Source: a bacterium
Lineage (GTDB): Bacteria > Patescibacteriota > Patescibacteriia > UBA2591 > DAOWAM01
DNA length: 24,625 bases
Direction: 5' to 3'
NCBI GenBank assembly: GCA_030634585.1
Contig: DAOWAM010000002.1
Coordinates: 1-24,625 of the forward strand
Part shown: one piece after another, positions 22,378 through 24,625 of the stretch
Layout: each line of letters opens with the position of its first letter
Numbering within the stretch: the first letter of the stretch is position 1
The notes under the pieces: generated by a model
The model's database searches: none
The model's input: the letters and a program-made list of their open reading frames with translations, nothing else
What the model was told of the DNA's origin: nothing
Program-made: the position numbers and the translations under genes

Positions 22378-23645
22378 AATTAACTAATCAGGAAAAAATA
22401 AATCTTTTTAGAATTCCATTATTCGTTTTTTGCTGTTTATTGGTTTGTTTTCTATTGATTTTTCAACGATCAATAATTAGGGCAGGGGAGAGCAATGATA
22501 CACAAATATTAATTAATCAGATTAATGATCAAGTTAATGAGCAAAAAATTAAAATAGATAAATTAAAAGAACAATCAGCTATTTATCAAAAAACAATTGA
22601 TCAAAAACAAAAAGCTTCTTTAAATCTAAAAAATCAATTATCAGTAATCGAAAATAAAATTGGCAAAATAGGTACTGAAATTAATATTAAGACGATTGAA
22701 ATAAAAAGAATTAATGCTGAAATTGAACAAACACAATTACAAATCAGTCAACAAAACGCAGGCATTTCTCAAACTAAACAAAAAGTTGCTGAATTTATTC
22801 GTTTAATTTATTTTTCTGAACAACGGCCTCTTTGGCAAATAATTTTATTAGAACCATCTTTTTCTAATTTTTATAATCAACTTGTTTATAGTGAAATCTT
22901 ACAAGAAGAATTACAAAGCTCTATAAATACTTTTCAATTAACTAAGCAGAAATTAGAAGAATATCATCATCTGATCCAAGACAAAAAAGAGCAGATTGAA
23001 CAAGTTAATCAAAATCTAAAATATGAACAATACGATTATCAGAAATATCAAACAATAAAGAAAGATTTATTAACAACAACACGAAATGATGAATGGAAGT
23101 TTCAAAGTCTATTAGCGGAATTAAAAAAGGAAGAGCAAGAAAGAGAGGCAGAGATTAGATCTTTAGAAAGAAAAGCCAAATTAAGACTAATGTCAGCTGA
23201 TGAATCGGGGGAATGGTTGCAAAATAGCGGAAAGAATATTGTTTTATCTTGGCCAGTTCCTCTACGTAAAATTACTTGCTATTTTCATGATCCTGATTAT
23301 CCATTTAAAAAATGGATTGGTGAACATTCTGGCCTTGATTTACGTGCTAGCCAAGGAGTGCAAATTCGCGCGCCAGCATCTGGATATGTGGTACGCGTTA
23401 AAGATGCCGGTATGGGCTATTCTTATATTTTATTAATTCATAATGATAGTATTAGCACACTTTACGGTCATGTTTCCAAATTTTTCGTTGAACAGGATAC
23501 ATATGTCAAAAGGGGGGATGTTATTGGGCTAACTGGTGGTATACCTGGTACTCCTGGTGCTGGTCGTTTTTGTACTGGACCACATCTTCATTTCGAAGTA
23601 CGTTTAAATGGTCTTCCAGTTAATCCATTAAATTATTTATTATAA
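22374..23645 (+). CDS. EnvC-like murein hydrolase activator / M23 peptidase with coiled coil
   Basis: 423 residues. An N-terminal signal anchor (about 12-32) is followed by a long periplasm-type coiled coil (about 42-270, with a break near 140-175 around RLIYFSEQRPLWQIILLEPSFSNF). The C-terminus is a LytM/M23 domain (about 290-423). All zinc ligands are present: H318 and D322 in GEHSGLDLR, and H406 in GPHLHFE, with H366 (LYGH) and H404 as catalytic histidines. It should therefore be an active endopeptidase, unlike true EnvC, which lacks metal. The loop before HLHFE, GGIPGTPGAGRFC, is longer than usual. Start and gltX stop overlap as ATGA, so the two are translationally coupled. Confidence 0.92.
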   Translation: MKLTNQEKINLFRIPLFVFCCLLVCFLLIFQRSIIRAGESNDTQILINQINDQVNEQKIKIDKLKEQSAIYQKTIDQKQKASLNLKNQLSVIENKIGKIGTEINIKTIEIKRINAEIEQTQLQISQQNAGISQTKQKVAEFIRLIYFSEQRPLWQIILLEPSFSNFYNQLVYSEILQEELQSSINTFQLTKQKLEEYHHLIQDKKEQIEQVNQNLKYEQYDYQKYQTIKKDLLTTTRNDEWKFQSLLAELKKEEQEREAEIRSLERKAKLRLMSADESGEWLQNSGKNIVLSWPVPLRKITCYFHDPDYPFKKWIGEHSGLDLRASQGVQIRAPASGYVVRVKDAGMGYSYILLIHNDSISTLYGHVSKFFVEQDTYVKRGDVIGLTGGIPGTPGAGRFCTGPHLHFEVRLNGLPVNPLNYLL

Positions 23646-23654
23646 CTATAATTT

Positions 23655-24625
23655 ATGAAAATTACCCAAGTTTATAAAAGAGACGGTAAGGTTGTTCCTT
23701 TTAATCAACAAAAAATAATAGATGCTGTTTATAAAGCAATCGTTGGAACAGGTAACCATGATATTACTTTAGCACAACAAATAGCCCCGCAAGTAATCGT
23801 AGTTTTGGAAAATAATTTTCCTAAAACAATACCATCAATTGAAGAAATTCAAGATATTGTTGAACAAGTATTGATTGATAAAGGATACGCCAAAATAGCC
23901 AAACATTATATTCTTTATCGTCAAAAACGTAAAGAAGCAAGAGAGAAAAAAGAAAAAAAAGAAATTGAGAATATTCCTTATCATACTATTTGGGAAGCAT
24001 TAGTTTGGAACTTGGAACATTCTTGCGAAACTATTGCTAAGTTAAATAAACATATCGTTGATGGAACCTTTTTACAATTAGTCAAAGATTCAGAAGATAG
24101 TTATCAGAGCAAAATTTCTCAAACAATTTCTTTAGTCAAAGAAAGATTGGATAAACTTAAATTGTTAATTATTGCTGGACCTTCTTCGTCTGGGAAAACA
24201 ACTACCGCTAATTATTTAATAAAAGAATTAGAAAAACAAGGTCATTCTTTTCTGAAAATCAATATTGATAATTATTTTTATGATCTAAAAACACAATTAC
24301 GAGATGCTTCTGGCGATTATGACTTTGAGGGTCCTTATGCGTTAAATATCCCCTTAATTAATCAACATTTATTACAATTACTGGCTGGCGAGATAATCCA
24401 AGTTCCTCTTTACAATTTTAAAACTGGACGGCAAGAGCAAACATTTAGTAAAGCGCAATTGAAACCAAATCAAATTATTTTGATCGATTCTCATTATGGA
24501 CTTTATGAAGCACTTACTAATCATATTCCAAATGTAGCCAAGTTTAGTGTTTATTTAGAAACACTTTGTCAGCTTAAAGACAATTCAGGTCGTTTTGTCC
24601 GTTGGACAATGGTCAGAATGTTACG
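23655..24625 (+). CDS. ATP-cone domain fused to uridine kinase-like P-loop kinase (3' partial)
   Basis: The frame is open from ATG 23655 to the window edge (323 complete codons), so the gene is truncated on the right. Residues 1-93 are an ATP-cone, the nucleotide-sensing domain of ribonucleotide reductases and NrdR: VYKRDGKVVPFNQQKIIDAV (7-26) and VEQVLIDKGYAKIAKHYILY (69-88). A charged linker follows. Residues from about 168 on are a phosphoribulokinase/uridine-kinase-type kinase: Walker A GPSSSGKTTT at 175-184, DNYFYD at 205-210, FEGPYALN at 224-231, PLYNFKTGR at 251-259 and IDSHYGLYEAL at 277-287. It ends in the RWTMVRML... segment that continues into the usual RRIVRD. It probably phosphorylates uridine/cytidine or a related sugar under nucleotide control. 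Start ATG lies nine bases after the M23 stop. Confidence 0.88.
   Translation, partial: MKITQVYKRDGKVVPFNQQKIIDAVYKAIVGTGNHDITLAQQIAPQVIVVLENNFPKTIPSIEEIQDIVEQVLIDKGYAKIAKHYILYRQKRKEAREKKEKKEIENIPYHTIWEALVWNLEHSCETIAKLNKHIVDGTFLQLVKDSEDSYQSKISQTISLVKERLDKLKLLIIAGPSSSGKTTTANYLIKELEKQGHSFLKINIDNYFYDLKTQLRDASGDYDFEGPYALNIPLINQHLLQLLAGEIIQVPLYNFKTGRQEQTFSKAQLKPNQIILIDSHYGLYEALTNHIPNVAKFSVYLETLCQLKDNSGRFVRWTMVRML

Overview
The window is a strongly AT-rich, densely packed bacterial segment. It most likely comes from a member of the Candidatus Patescibacteria (CPR). The evidence for this is family resemblance, not a phylogenetic test: a type IV pilus gene set built around PilM, PilN and PilO; a VirD4-like ATPase ending in a CxxC-x17-CxxC zinc ribbon; an MraY with the motif NEIDGLDG; small membrane proteins beside the cell-wall genes; and almost no Shine-Dalgarno sequences. 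No rRNA, tRNA, CRISPR array, transposase or phage gene was found.

Layout. 3-4380 (+): end of a HARE-HTH transcription protein, a single-span membrane protein paired with a VirD4/HerA-type ATPase, and a UPF0104-type flippase. 4381-5026: an intergenic stretch with RNA-like stems, then a self-contained cassette with a textbook promoter, a strong ribosome binding site, a 117-residue membrane protein and a strong terminator. 5050-10871 (+): a small membrane protein, MraY and an FtsW/RodA-type SEDS protein, running straight into four prepilin-like genes. 11019-13556 (+): PilM, PilN, PilO and a short membrane protein behind their own promoter. 13613-15703 (+): a nucleotide-sugar epimerase-like protein, a DPM1-like glycosyltransferase and a DUF2304 protein. 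15665-19785 (-): the radical SAM and Memo members of the AmmeMemoRadiSam system, with a degenerate uracil-DNA-glycosylase-like gene and a secreted repeat protein between them. 19801-end (+): a membrane glycosyltransferase, GltX, an EnvC-like M23 peptidase and the start of an ATP-cone/uridine-kinase fusion.

How the genes fit together. Most of the window concerns the cell envelope. MraY makes lipid I, the SEDS protein probably polymerises lipid II, the M23 protein remodels the wall, and the glycosyltransferases, epimerase and flippase probably decorate surface polymers. The prepilins and PilMNO belong to a pilus machine whose motor, platform and peptidase genes lie elsewhere. The least ordinary features are: palindromic or repeated DNA inserted into the cleaved leaders of two adjacent prepilin genes exactly up to the GFTL processing motif; the canonical expression cassette at 4590-5026; and a divergent promoter pair sharing one operator-like dyad at 19777-19809.
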